64,000 bases of DNA from Symbiodinium natans (Eukaryota; Sar; Dinophyceae; Suessiales; Symbiodiniaceae), in assembly GCA_905221605.1 (NCBI GenBank), contig CAJNDS010000269.1, positions 496,767 through 560,766 on the forward strand. Direction: 5' to 3'. Below the pieces are notes generated by a model. That model had not been told where the DNA came from. It worked only from the letters and a program-made list of their open reading frames with translations, and made no database searches. Position 1 is the stretch's first letter. Each line of letters starts with the position of its first letter. The translations under genes and the position numbers were made by a program. Shown one piece after another: positions 1 through 9,579 of the stretch.

Positions 1-1022
1 GTCTCCTTGGTATTCTTTAAGGGTTTAGGGTTTAGGGTGCAGGGTTTATGGTTTAGGGTTTAGGAAGCTCTTTGGTATTCTTTAAGCCTTAGTAGCTGAA
101 GGAGTACACTTTACGCCTTTTTGGGTTACGAGAATCCCCTATAGAACTGCAAGTGTACTTTTTTTGGGGGCTCATGAACTCAGCAACTAAGGAGCTGCAA
201 TTGCTTATATTCTTTGGCTTAGTTCTGGGAATCTGTAAGCTCTTAAGTCGGGTTTAGAGTTTAGTCTTGGTCTACTTCACGTAGATACCGAGGGGAAAGT
301 TTAAAGCAGGCTCGTTTTCTCTGGCTGCAACGGGGAGTATGGCCCCTAAACCCTCAGCCCTACACCCTAAACGGGTTCAGGGTTTAGGGTTTAGGGTTTG
401 GGGTTTAGGGTGTAGGGTTCAGGGTGTACGGAAGCCCCAAGTCACAGGATACACGCTGCACCTGCTCTACCGCTCATGCCAGCTGGCGAAGGTGAAGGTG
501 CCAGGACCCTACGAACCTCCGGTTAGGGTTTAGGGTTTAGGGCTTAGGGTTTAGGGTTTAGGGTTTAGGGTTTAGGGTTTAGTAGGGAATTCGGGAGGCA
601 CACTAGTTCCCGATGTTCCTTCGGCTGAGGGTTTTTAGGCTTCTGGTTTAGTGTTTAGGGTTGCGGGCTTGGCAAAACAGAGCCGCTGCGGAACGTTAAG
701 CAGGGGAGGCCCCGAAATGTCGGGTTCGTTGTATAACGATAAGGAAAAACGTCGGGGAATGGCTTTCGCGACTATTTGCTGGCCCAGGTGGCTTAGGCGT
801 CTTTAGGGCCTCTTGTATAGGGTTTAGGGTTTAGGGTTTAGGGTTTAGGGCTGCTTGGGGTTCTTCGGGATCCTCAGGGTTCTCACAGGGCCTTATAGGC
901 CGATGTAGATGCGGATGCAGGGCTTCCAGAGGATGCAACCCTAAACCCTAAACCCTAAACCCTAAACCCTAAACCCTAAACCCTAAACCCTAAACCCAGG
1001 GTGTCTGAGTCATGCGCCAAGG
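1..1022. other. Intergenic or intronic islands between telomeric arrays; one TIR element
   Basis: TTTAGGG arrays at 1-64, 370-425, 522-582 and 820-850, and a CCCTAAA array at 939-995, separate islands of unique sequence. Apart from the TIR element at 88-191, no exon could be supported. The open frame at 339-533 is mostly translated repeat. Confidence 0.6.
88..191. mobile_element. MITE-like TIR element, family 1, copy A (no telomeric insert)
   Basis: The element starts CTTAGTAGCTGA and ends TCAGCAACTAAG, imperfect inverted repeats of each other. The interior has a second inverted pair, GTACACTTT and GTGTAC, around a central CCCCTATAGAACTG segment. Three related copies occur at 12,507, 46,954 and 55,719. 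No transposase is present, so it would be non-autonomous. No clear target duplication flanks this copy. Confidence 0.75.
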
Positions 1023-1097
1023 TCGTACCCGGACATCGGACAGTGGTGCTTTGGGCAGGCAGGCTTTGCCGTCATCGCGACGTTCATGACCATTCAG
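1023..1097 (+). CDS. AAAP transporter exon (YPDIGQWCFGQAGF)
   Basis: Open in frame as SYPDIGQWCFGQAG followed by the helix FAVIATFMTIQ. The YPDIG start of a transmembrane helix is characteristic of AAAP permeases. The exon is bounded by telomeric arrays on both sides (939-995 and 1167-1252). Confidence 0.65.
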
Positions 1098-4000
1098 CCC
1101 TTCCGATGCGTCAGAGGGGGGGGGCAGGGAGCATGAAGCCCCTGCACTCTAAACCCCAAACCTAAACCTTTACCCTTTACCCTTTACCCTTTACCCTTTA
1201 CCCTTTACCCTAAACCCTAAACCCTAAACCCTAAACCCTAAACCCTAAACCCGAATGGGTCACAGAAAGCCGGGGGGGGGGGGCAGGTTGGCTTGTGGTA
1301 TGTGGGAAGGCCGGTGTGGGTTGCGCAAGAATCTGGAGGCGTCGGTAATTGTCGTATAGCTGTCCCTAAGCATTTAAGGTTTAAGGGTAGCTGTTAATCT
1401 TGGTAGCCCAGTGGCGCCCTTTTGCCCTTTTTGGGTTATGGGTTCCTTACAAAGCAACCAACCCCAAAAAGGGTATATTCATTACTGGGCTACCAAGGGC
1501 AATTTTCGTCTAGATGCCTCCTCTGGGGTTTATCCTACATGTGGGGTACATAAGGGGTACTCCTATGTTGGGAGATCTCCATCTTGCCCAGACATTGCGC
1601 GGTTGAAGTCGAAAGTGCAGACGCTAAGCCTAAGCCAAACTAAGGGGCATGCTCTACCCCAATACCTTTAAAGTCTAAACCTTAAACCCACAAGGAAACC
1701 ACCAGTGAGACCCTAGTTACGGCTGCTCAGGATGTGCTGTAGCTGCACCGCGTATGCTCGGCCCTTGGTCTCTAGGGTCTAGGGCTTGTGGCTGGGATCA
1801 TGCTTAATCCTAGGGTTTAGGGTTTAGGGTTTAGGGTTTAGGGTTTAGGGTAAACAACAGGAACTACTCACAACAATAGTGAAAAAGGGAAGAACATTGG
1901 CAATATCTGGCTACTAACAGTAAAAGGCACCAGCAACAACTGCCCTAAACCCTAAACCCTAAACCCTAAACCCTAAACCCTGAACCCTGAACCCTGAACC
2001 CTAAACCCTAATTCTTGGTACCAATACAAGCAGTAGTAAAGCAAGTGCGACCGTGAGCTGGACAGCGCTTTGCCGGAGTTGCCGGGTAAGTTTGGGGTTG
2101 AAGGGATTTAGGGTTTAGGGTTTAGGGTTTAGGGTTTAGGGTTTAGGGTTTAGGGTTTAGGGTTTAGGGTTTAGGGTGGAAAACGAAACCCCAAACAGTC
2201 AACCCTTTCGGCTGTTTGGGTTCTGGGCTCCCTTACAAAAGTGGCCTCCGAACGGGGTACCCGTGTTATAGTATGGTTGCTGGACCACCAGGGAACAAGT
2301 TGATCCCCTTATGGGGGGCTTCGGAAGCGCTTGCTTGGGCTGAAGCCTTGCCTGTGGATTCTGGGCCCTACACCCCCCCCTACACCGCCCCGAAGTAGGC
2401 TTAACGAGTCTTTACCTCAGTTCGACTGCTATTTCATGTAGAGCTTTGGCCCAAGTACAGCTCCGTTCTGGTCGGCCTTCTTAAGGTTCTTTCTATCTCA
2501 GCCAAAAACTCACGATCTCAAGTGGGCTCCGATGACAGCAGCAACTCTCAATTCAGGTTCTTTCTCAGTGACGGCCTCTTCTTTCACGAAGCCATGTCCG
2601 TTATAATTGCGTTTCCATTACCAATCCATTTTGTTTGCAAGAAGTTTTATCTCAGTTTCAACAACTCGGCCATCGAATCTGTCTTGCACCATTTCCACGT
2701 CTTTTAGGAACTCTGACAATCTCAGAGAGTCGCCCAGGTCGTCACCGTTGCAGATGTCTTGGCTGACACGTTCGAGTGGCAGCAGTCCCGTGGCATGTTT
2801 GTTGTGATTATGTGTTATTGTTGCTGGTATGTTCTTCTTATGCTTTTTGTTTTGATGAGTTTCATTCATTAGTATTACCACATCAAGTATTTAGTTTACA
2901 TATTGTGACGTTTGTTATCATTCCTTATCGTTCCTACTATTGTATTATCGATATTCATGTTATTTTGCAGTGTCAGAACTTCAATTATTTCTTTATTGCT
3001 GTTCTCTTCTTATGCGGTGCCGCAGCTTTGAGGCAGAAATCCTATTTACAACAAGCTCTCTCGAGTTGTGAGAGTCACAAACTGCAGGTTTCAGCCACGG
3101 CGCTTCCATGATAGCCTAAACCCTAAACCCTAAACCCTAAACCCCAAACCCGAAACCCTAAACCCGAAACCCTAAACCCGAAACCCTAAACCCTAAACCC
3201 TAAACCCTGAACCGTCTCTCACAGCTGAGGGAGAGGAAGAAGGCTGCGGCTGTGGCGTTTCTTCTGCTGGTGCCATTTACATTCATCAGGCTGGGGAGGT
3301 TTCACATCATAGCATTATTATTATTATGATGATTATTATTATTCTATGTATTATTATTATGTATTATTATTACTATTATTACTATTATTATTATCATTAT
3401 TATTATCATTATTGCAAGGCCCCGGATGTTTTGAAAGTGCAGGGTAAGACGACTGAGCCCTAAACTCCTAAACCATACCCCTGCAGTGCTGCGGGACACA
3501 TCTTGTGGAGGTCGCTCAAAAGGATTGCCATCTTGTCTACGGTGGCGACCATAGCTGCTTGGCTACGCTTGCGGCAAGGTGCTCGTATACTTGGAGGTTC
3601 ATGGGTACTTATAAGGTTCCAAGCAGGGTGACTTGGCTTAGGGATACCTTCTTACCACACTCATATGGAAGTGCACATGAATCCCAAGTAGGGTTGACTC
3701 ATTGAGCGTTTGGGGTTTCGGAAACCCTAAACCCTAAACCCTAAACCCTAAACCCTAAACCCTAAACCCTAAACCCTAATCCTGTTTGAACGCCTTCATG
3801 TGCTCGTAGCAGCCTCAGAGAGTCTCAGAAGCTAGGCATTGCTCTCCTTTCCTAATTTTGGGGTCCTGACTTCTCTATATCCTTCCCAAGCTCGAGAAGT
3901 AGGGTTTAGGGTTCAGGGTGTAGGGTTTTTTTTATAGTTTTGGGGGGACGTGGGCGTTCTGTCCCCAGTTGCGAGGCTTGTGTGGTCCAAATGCTCGCAA

Positions 4001-7000
4001 TCGCGATTCCGTGCTACATGGACGTCCTAAACGGTCACACCTTTGTGGAGCACATGGGAGCCTTGTCTGCGTGTCGGCTAAACCCTGCACCCTCAACCCT
4101 GCTCCCCTAATCCCCCAACAACCATCTGCTCCCCTAGTATAGGGGCCTGATTAATGAGAACAAGGTTCTGGCGGGCGATTCTGCTCGAATTTATAGGGAC
4201 TCTAAGGGAGTAGTCTTGGTAACTTCTCCGAGCCCTGTATTAATCCCCCCCAGAACCCTCAAGGTTTGGGCTTGGGGCCCCCTTGGAACCCTAAAACCCG
4301 AAAGCCTTGAAACCACCCAAAGCCTTAGACCCAAATTGGGGGTTTCCGAAATTAGGGGTACCTTCTTGGGGGTCCTTCTTATAGGGGGATCCTACTGTTT
4401 AGGGGGTCTATGCCAAGATAACCCTAAACCCGAAACCCGAAACCCTGAACCCTAAGCGTCTTTTTTAAGGGGCCCCCCTGTTTTCGCAAACTTCCAAATG
4501 CCATACCCCAGCCAAGGCCAGAAGCCAGGGGCGCTTCTCTACTACACCTTCGATCTGCCGAAGCTGATCAAGGCCACCCTAAACCCTAAACCCTAAACCC
4601 TAAACCCTAAACCCTAAACCCTAAACCCTAAACCCTAAACCCTAAACCCTAAACCCTAAACCCTAAACATGATGGTTGTGATGAACCTGTGTGCTTAATC
4701 TGGGTCTTCTGATCCTGAAGCCCTGCTTTAAACTAGGCCGTACCCCCCCCCCCCCCCCCCCGCACCTATTTGGGGGAATTCCCACATGTGCAATATAGAG
4801 GTCGGAATAATTGCGAATAATATTCCTTTATGATCCTTAGCAATGGCTCCCAACACCCTATTCTAATTATCAAGGCCCGTATATGTACGGTACTCAAAGT
4901 CAAGCAGGTGCTTGTGGCCTTTGAGGATGTCCGACTTCAGCTTAGTTCTGGCCTTGACTCCCTGACCTCCCGCCACCGTCAACCCTCAACTCCCTAAACC
5001 CTGAACTCCCTAAACAAGACTCACTAAAAACCCTAAACCCCAAATCCTAAAGCCTAAACCCACCAACGAGAGATTCTCGGCTTCCCTCTGCGCAGGTGCT
5101 GCCAGTGGTCCTCCTCGCATACTCCACACAGGCCTCCTCTCCAATCATCCTGGCGCCTCGCACAATTTTAGGGTTTAAGGTTGGCGTTTAGGGTGTAGGG
5201 CTTGGGGTTTAGAGTTTGGGGTTTAGGGTTTAGGGTTTAGGCTTCTGGCAAACCCTCCGAGCCGAGATCCCCAAGCTGCCCCGACATGTGGTACCTGAGA
5301 CAACATGGATCGTGCAAAAGACCAAACAGGACATTATGGGGTTTAGGGTTTAGGGTTTAGGGCTAGGGTTTCGGGTCTCATATGTCCAGTGTGTGTGGAA
5401 GTCCGGAGGCGCATGTGGCTGCCAGCAGGCAGCAGTTCTGATACGCGAACGGGGGCTTTCCTAAATTCGCTGTTTTTGTTGGGGCACCCTAAACCCTAAA
5501 CCCTAAACCCTAAACCCTAAACCCTAAACCCTAAACCCTAAACCCTAAACCCTAAATTGCTTGTAAGCCGATCCTAAGTACTAGGACGCGTCCACCCACA
5601 CGGGGAATTGGAGATCCTGTGGGCTGGGATGCAAAGGATTCGGTTTCGGCGGCGGGTGCTGTAACTTCAAAAGAACCCACAAGAGAAACGCGCTCCTAAA
5701 CCCTAACCCTAAACCCTGAACCCTTGAAGCCTCTGAATCTTCGAGGGTTTAGGGGTTCATGGGTTCAGGGTCGAGGGCCGTGAACCCAACCGAGGCATCT
5801 ATGCAGGACAACTCGTGGGAAAATGTTCGGCGAGTCACCGGGTTGGTGTACTTCCTTCTCTACGCTCCGCGCCCGCAAATTCCAAGAGACCCGAAGCCCT
5901 AAACTTCCCTACGCCCTAATCCCTAGACCCCCAAATGCTGAAACCCTGAACCCCCAAACCCTTATGCCCTAACCCCCAAACCCCCAAAGCCCAAAACCCT
6001 AAACCCTAAACCCCAAACCCCAAACCCTAAACCCTAAACCCTAAACCCTAAGACCCTAAACCCTAAACCCTCAACCCTAAACCAATGGGCAGGGAGCCAG
6101 CCCGAAGCCGGGCCAGAGCTCCAGATGTCGAGTGCTGTGTGGATGGGGCGCTTCTTAGGGCATTGGGGTTCAGGGTTTAGGGTTTAGGGTGTAAGGGTTT
6201 AAGGATGTTCGAACTTTAGGGCGTATATTCCCCAAAACCCTAAACCCGAAACCAACATAGGTTTTCGGGTGTGTGGTTTAGTGCTTCGGGCCCTTTCAAT
6301 CATTGCGTTTCAGGGCCAGCCGAATTTTTAGTAGGGAGTACTGCAAATACATTTGCGCTGCAATGCTGTGATGGAGTTTGCAGGGGGCCTGTAAGATCAT
6401 CCCCCCCCCCCCCCCTCCCTCCCTGCGCCCACTCCACTTGCTAAACCCTCAGCCCTAAGCCCTAAACCCTAAACCCCAAACCCTAAACCCTAAACCTAAA
6501 CCTTACACCCTAAATCCCCCCGCCCCCCCCCCCGCCAAAGCACCTGCAGCAGAATCTCAGACGTGAGCTCCTTCGGCCCTGGCAGCTGTGAAGTCCCTAA
6601 GGCGATCTCGGCAATCTTCGGGCACTCTGTGTATCTGCGATACTCCGATCTTTGCACCAACAGCGCGCTGACGACGATAGGCGCCCCAACGCTGTTCAGA
6701 GCCAGCGGTTAGGACTGTAGGGGTTGAGGGTTTGCTCAGATGTTGGGGCTTTCCCCGGAATGGATTGGCACCCGTGTTTGGGGGTCGCTCATGTTTGGGA
6801 AATGCCCAGATGTTGGGGGTAGTTTTACACCCTAAGCCCCAAAACCCTAAATTCCCCCAAAAGGCCCATGTGGGAGGTTATCTAAATTATGGACCTTCTT
6901 GGGGTGTCCCACTTTGACACGGAGCCTTTTATTTCCTTTCTACGTAGAAATATACACATACATAGATACATGTATATGTATATATATATATATGTTCGTT

Positions 7001-8097
7001 TACGGGCTTAGGAGAGAGATATATACATATATATATATATAGAGGGGTACACCAGAAGGGCCTATCATGCAGCGAAGCCACCCCTGCTGCGGTTGAGGCC
7101 AACGTCCTGTCGACCAGGTGGCCAGGTGGTGCTTCGACTGCACATGAGACAGGTCCTTGGCAGCCCCGTGGTGCCCTTTCCCTGTGTTTGGCCCAAAGGT
7201 CGCATTAAAGAGTAACCAACCCCAAAAAAGGGTACCCTTGTTTTCAGATGGCTACTGGGCTACCAAGAGGTACTTGCAGTTGCCGCGCACTCGTGTAGCA
7301 CTGGCTTGCTTCGATTAGGTGCTGCTGGGTTCATACATGTTGCGCGGCCGCTTTTGCTGTGCCAATCTGCCTGGTTATTTTGTTGGGAGGTGTGGCTTCC
7401 TTCTAGTGCCTCGGCTGGCAGTTGAAGCATCAAGAATAGTCCTTTCAGCGCCTCTGCTCAAAGTCAACGAGACTGAGACTGCTTCGCTTGCGGAGAAATT
7501 CTAAGCAAGAGAGCTGAAAGCAATGTAATCCTTAGTGCAAGGACCCTACTCCTTTTTTGGAAACCCCCATGGGCCCTAAGGTATTCATCTCTTACATCTT
7601 TTTGCTGTTCCCAGTGCGGTGCCTTGGCAGGGACGGGGCTTCAGAACGCATAGGCTTGTGGTTGGTTGTTCCGGGGCTTAAATGGGTATGACAAGGTTCA
7701 TGTAGGGTTTGCAAAAGTTTTTAGGGCCTGTAGGGGCTTAGAGGTTTTTATAGGGTTCGTAGGGTCTCTAGGGCCTTCTGACCCCTGAGGAACGTGCTGA
7801 TGTCAGCCTGCCTGCGCAAGGATGAGTTGCGCCATGAGGCAGATTACGTTGTCTTCGCCGCAGCTTGGCAGGGATCGGAGGGACATGCCGTGGCAGTAGA
7901 CCCGAAACCCTGAGCTCGAAACCCGAAACCCTAAACCCTAAACCATAAACCCTGAACCCTAAACTCCTAATCCCTAAGCCCTAAACCCTCAGCCCTTAAG
8001 CCCTAAACCCTACACCATTCGCGCTTTGCGAGAAAGCCCGAGGCCGTGTCCGTGTGCCTCAGCCTGTTCCTGTCCTTGCTCCTCGGCAGCAGAGGAC
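1023..8097 (+). CDS. Probable AAAP-family amino-acid transporter, multi-exon (partial)
   Basis: Hydrophobic exon islands in one orientation fit the amino acid/auxin permease order. The exons are about 1023-1097 (YPDIGQWCFGQAGF, a typical AAAP helix start), 3225-3290 (AAAVAFLLLVPFTFIR), 3969-4076 (ACVVQMLAIAIPCYMDV), 4510-4575 (LYYTFDLPKLIKA), 5096-5160 (VLPVVLLAYSTQASSP), 5792-5866 (WENVRRVTGLVYFLLYA) and 7788-7868 (RNVLMSACLRKDELRHEADY). A less certain hydrophobic exon is at 8036-8097. Introns hold telomeric arrays and several exons follow a CAG. Such proteins move amino acids across membranes with proton or sodium coupling. The start exon was not found and the end is uncertain; splitting into two genes cannot be excluded. 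The family call is by eye. Confidence 0.6.
1399..1497. mobile_element. MITE-like TIR element, family 3, copy 1
   Basis: The ends are CTTGGTAGCCCAGT and ACTGGGCTACCAAG, exact reverse complements over 14 bp. The interior holds a second inverted pair, CCCTTTTTGGG and CCCCAAAAAGGG. A related copy is at 7156-7267, with tail fragments near 17,937 and 54,794. No coding capacity. Confidence 0.8.
2180..3111. other. Non-repetitive stretch with a possible minus-strand relic
   Basis: About 900 bp free of telomeric arrays, lying in a presumed transporter intron. A minus-strand frame at 2618-2881 reads as plausible protein near its end (LRLSEFLKDVEMVQDRFDG). A second minus frame just beyond it reads HGFVKEEAVTEKEPELRVAA, as if separated by a frameshift. 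This could be a degraded gene fragment or an unrecognised element. No family is recognised. The + strand frames here look like chance. Confidence 0.3.
3225..3290 (+). CDS. AAAP transporter exon (hydrophobic helix)
   Basis: Follows CTCTCACAG and reads LRERKKAAAVAFLLLVPF then TFIR, a charged loop followed by a membrane helix. It fits a middle transmembrane segment of the transporter. Confidence 0.55.
3315..3413. repeat. ATT trinucleotide microsatellite
   Basis: A run of ATT/TTA units with occasional G or C interruptions, in a presumed transporter intron. Confidence 0.9.
3588..3690. mobile_element. MITE-like TIR element, family 5, copy 1
   Basis: Starts TACTTGGAGGTTCATGGGTA and ends ATGAATCCCAAGTA, imperfect inverted ends. 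Related copies are at 41,572-41,670, 50,326-50,453 and 60,690-60,783, with diverged copies near 33,526, 39,233 and 50,926. Non-coding. Confidence 0.7.
3969..4076 (+). CDS. AAAP transporter exon (tentative)
   Basis: Follows CCCCAG and reads ACVVQMLAIAIPCYMDV, a hydrophobic helix, then an open stretch ending near GALSACR. It fits the transporter by position and hydropathy only. Confidence 0.45.
4338..4410. mobile_element. MITE-like element, family 6, fragment
   Basis: Contains GGGTTTCCGAAATTAGGGGT and a following GGTCCTTCTTATAGGG. The same pattern occurs at 31,443-31,543, 39,149-39,229 and, inverted, at 38,204-38,262, where it ends CTAATTTCGGAAACCCC. Only one end is clear here. Confidence 0.6.
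5096..5160 (+). CDS. AAAP transporter exon (VLPVVLLAYSTQAS)
   Basis: Follows CTCTGCGCAG. Reads VLPVVLLAYSTQASSPIIL, matching the AAAP helix in which a small-residue and aromatic motif precedes the membrane-embedded amphipathic region. Confidence 0.6.
5792..5866 (+). CDS. AAAP transporter exon (WENVRRVTGLVYFLLY)
   Basis: Reads EASMQDNSWENVRRVTGL followed by VYFLLYA. This is the loop and helix expected just after the previous exon in AAAP proteins. Bounded by telomeric or variant arrays. Confidence 0.55.
6070..7780. other. Long exon-poor stretch: variant arrays, AT microsatellite, family 3 element
   Basis: Holds variant telomeric units at 6430-6515, poly-C tracts near 6,405 and 6,525, TA-rich microsatellites at 6960-7045, and the family 3 element at 7156-7267. 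The frame at 7319-7504 shows no recognisable domain. I see no supported exon. Confidence 0.5.
7156..7267. mobile_element. MITE-like TIR element, family 3, copy 2
   Basis: Starts CTTGGCAGCCCCGTGGTGCC and ends TACTGGGCTACCAAG. The interior keeps ACCAACCCCAAAAAAGGGTA, shared with copy 1 at 1399-1497. Confidence 0.75.
7788..7868 (+). CDS. AAAP transporter exon (C-terminal loop, tentative)
   Basis: Reads RNVLMSACLRKDELRHEADY then VVFAAAW. This resembles the loop between late AAAP helices, which carries a conserved arginine and leads into a hydrophobic segment. Preceded by CCCTGAGG. Confidence 0.5.
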
Positions 8098-8099
8098 AG

Positions 8100-8870
8100 G
8101 GCGAAACAGACCTGGAGGGTGGCCGCAAAGCGGGTTTAGGGTTTAGGGTTTAGGGTTTGGGGATTATGGCTTAAGATAGGCACCTTACTGACTGGAAGAG
8201 GGTTTTGGGGGTCATTGTAGTATCATTATGTAGGGTCCACAAGGGAATAATATGAGCAAGTATTCTGCGACCCCTACAGTAGCCCTTTTTTTTTGTGGGG
8301 GGGGGGGGGGGGATTCCTACAATCAGGGCTAGAGTATTTGGGAGTATATTGGGGTTACCTGTTTTGAGGAAATGCCCAAATCATCTCAACCCTAAGCCCT
8401 AAACCCCAAACCCCTAAACCCCAAACCCTAAACCTTAAACCTCAAACCCTAAACCCTAAACCCTTCCCGATTTTGGGGAGATACCCACTTCCTGTGGACT
8501 CCCTCACTCCCTCACTCACAAAGGGGGCGAGAGGGCTTCACATCATGGTCTTCCCACCCTGTAAGCCCTAAACCCTACAAACCTAAACCCCTAAACCCTA
8601 AAGCCTTAAAAGCCTTAAACCCTAAGCCCTATAAACCCTAGGCCCTGTAAGCCCTTAACCCAAAGGCCCGATAAGCAGCATTCAATGCTGTGCCCGGGTA
8701 AACCCTGCAAAGCCCAAAACCCACAAACCCTAAAAACCCTAAAGACCCTAATAACCCCAAAGACCCCCTAAAACCCTAAAAACCCTAAAAACCCCAAAAC
8801 CCTAAAAGCCCTGAAAACCCTAAAAATCCCAAACAACAACCACCCCTTTCCCACTTACCCCTTTCCCACT
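8100..8870. other. Degenerate CCCTAAA variants and homopolymers
   Basis: Short TTTAGGG array at 8134-8160, poly-G at 8297-8312, and loosely repeated CCCTAAA, CCCTATAAA and CCCTAAAAA units from 8390 to 8840. No exon seen. Confidence 0.6.
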
Positions 8871-8874
8871 TCAA

Positions 8875-9575
8875 AGTAGACCCTAAACCCCAAACCCCAA
8901 ACCCCAAGCCCCAAACCCCAAACCCCCAACCCAAACCCTAAACCCTAAGAACCCTAGCCCTAACCCTAAACCCTTAACCCTGAACCCCCAAACCGTAAAC
9001 CCCAAACCCTGAACCCTAAACCCTAAACCCCTAACCCTAAACCCCAAAACCCCAAACCCTAAACCCCTAAACCCCTAAACCCCCAAACCCCAAAACCCCA
9101 AACCCCAAAACCCCAAACCCGAAACCCAAAAACCCCAAAACCCCAAAACCCGAAACCCAAAAACCCCAAAACCCCAAAACCCCAAACCCTAAACCCCTAA
9201 ACCCCTAAACCCCTAAACCCCAAACCCCAAACCCCAAAACCCCAAACCCGAAACCCCTAAACCCCAAAAACCCAAACCCCAAAACCCAAAACCCTAAACC
9301 CAAAAACCCCAAAACCCCAAAACCCTAAACCCCAAAACCCTAAACCCCAAAACCCCAAACCCGAAACCCAAAACCCCAAACCCTAAACCCGAAACCCCAA
9401 AACCCCAAAACCCTAAACCCCAAAACCCCAAACCCTAAACCCTAAACCCTAAACCCGAAACCCCAAAACCCCAAACCCTCGGGGCCTTGCACGCCGGAGC
9501 ACACCCTAAACCCTAAACCCTAAACCCTAAACCCTAAACCCTAAACCCTAAACCCTAAACCCTAAACCCTAAACC
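8875..9575. repeat. 700-bp compound array of CCCCAAA, CCCCTAAA and CCCCAAAA variants ending in pure CCCTAAA
   Basis: The longest telomere-derived array in the window. From 8880 to 9478 it is a patchwork of 7- and 8-bp variants. After a 25-bp unique island it becomes uniform CCCTAAA at 9504-9575. Confidence 0.92.
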
Positions 9576-9579
9576 GAGG

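Noticed and set aside
1-64. A true chromosome end at the window start or end
   Set aside because: Arrays at the edges are no longer than interior ones, contain interruptions, and orientation alternates throughout.
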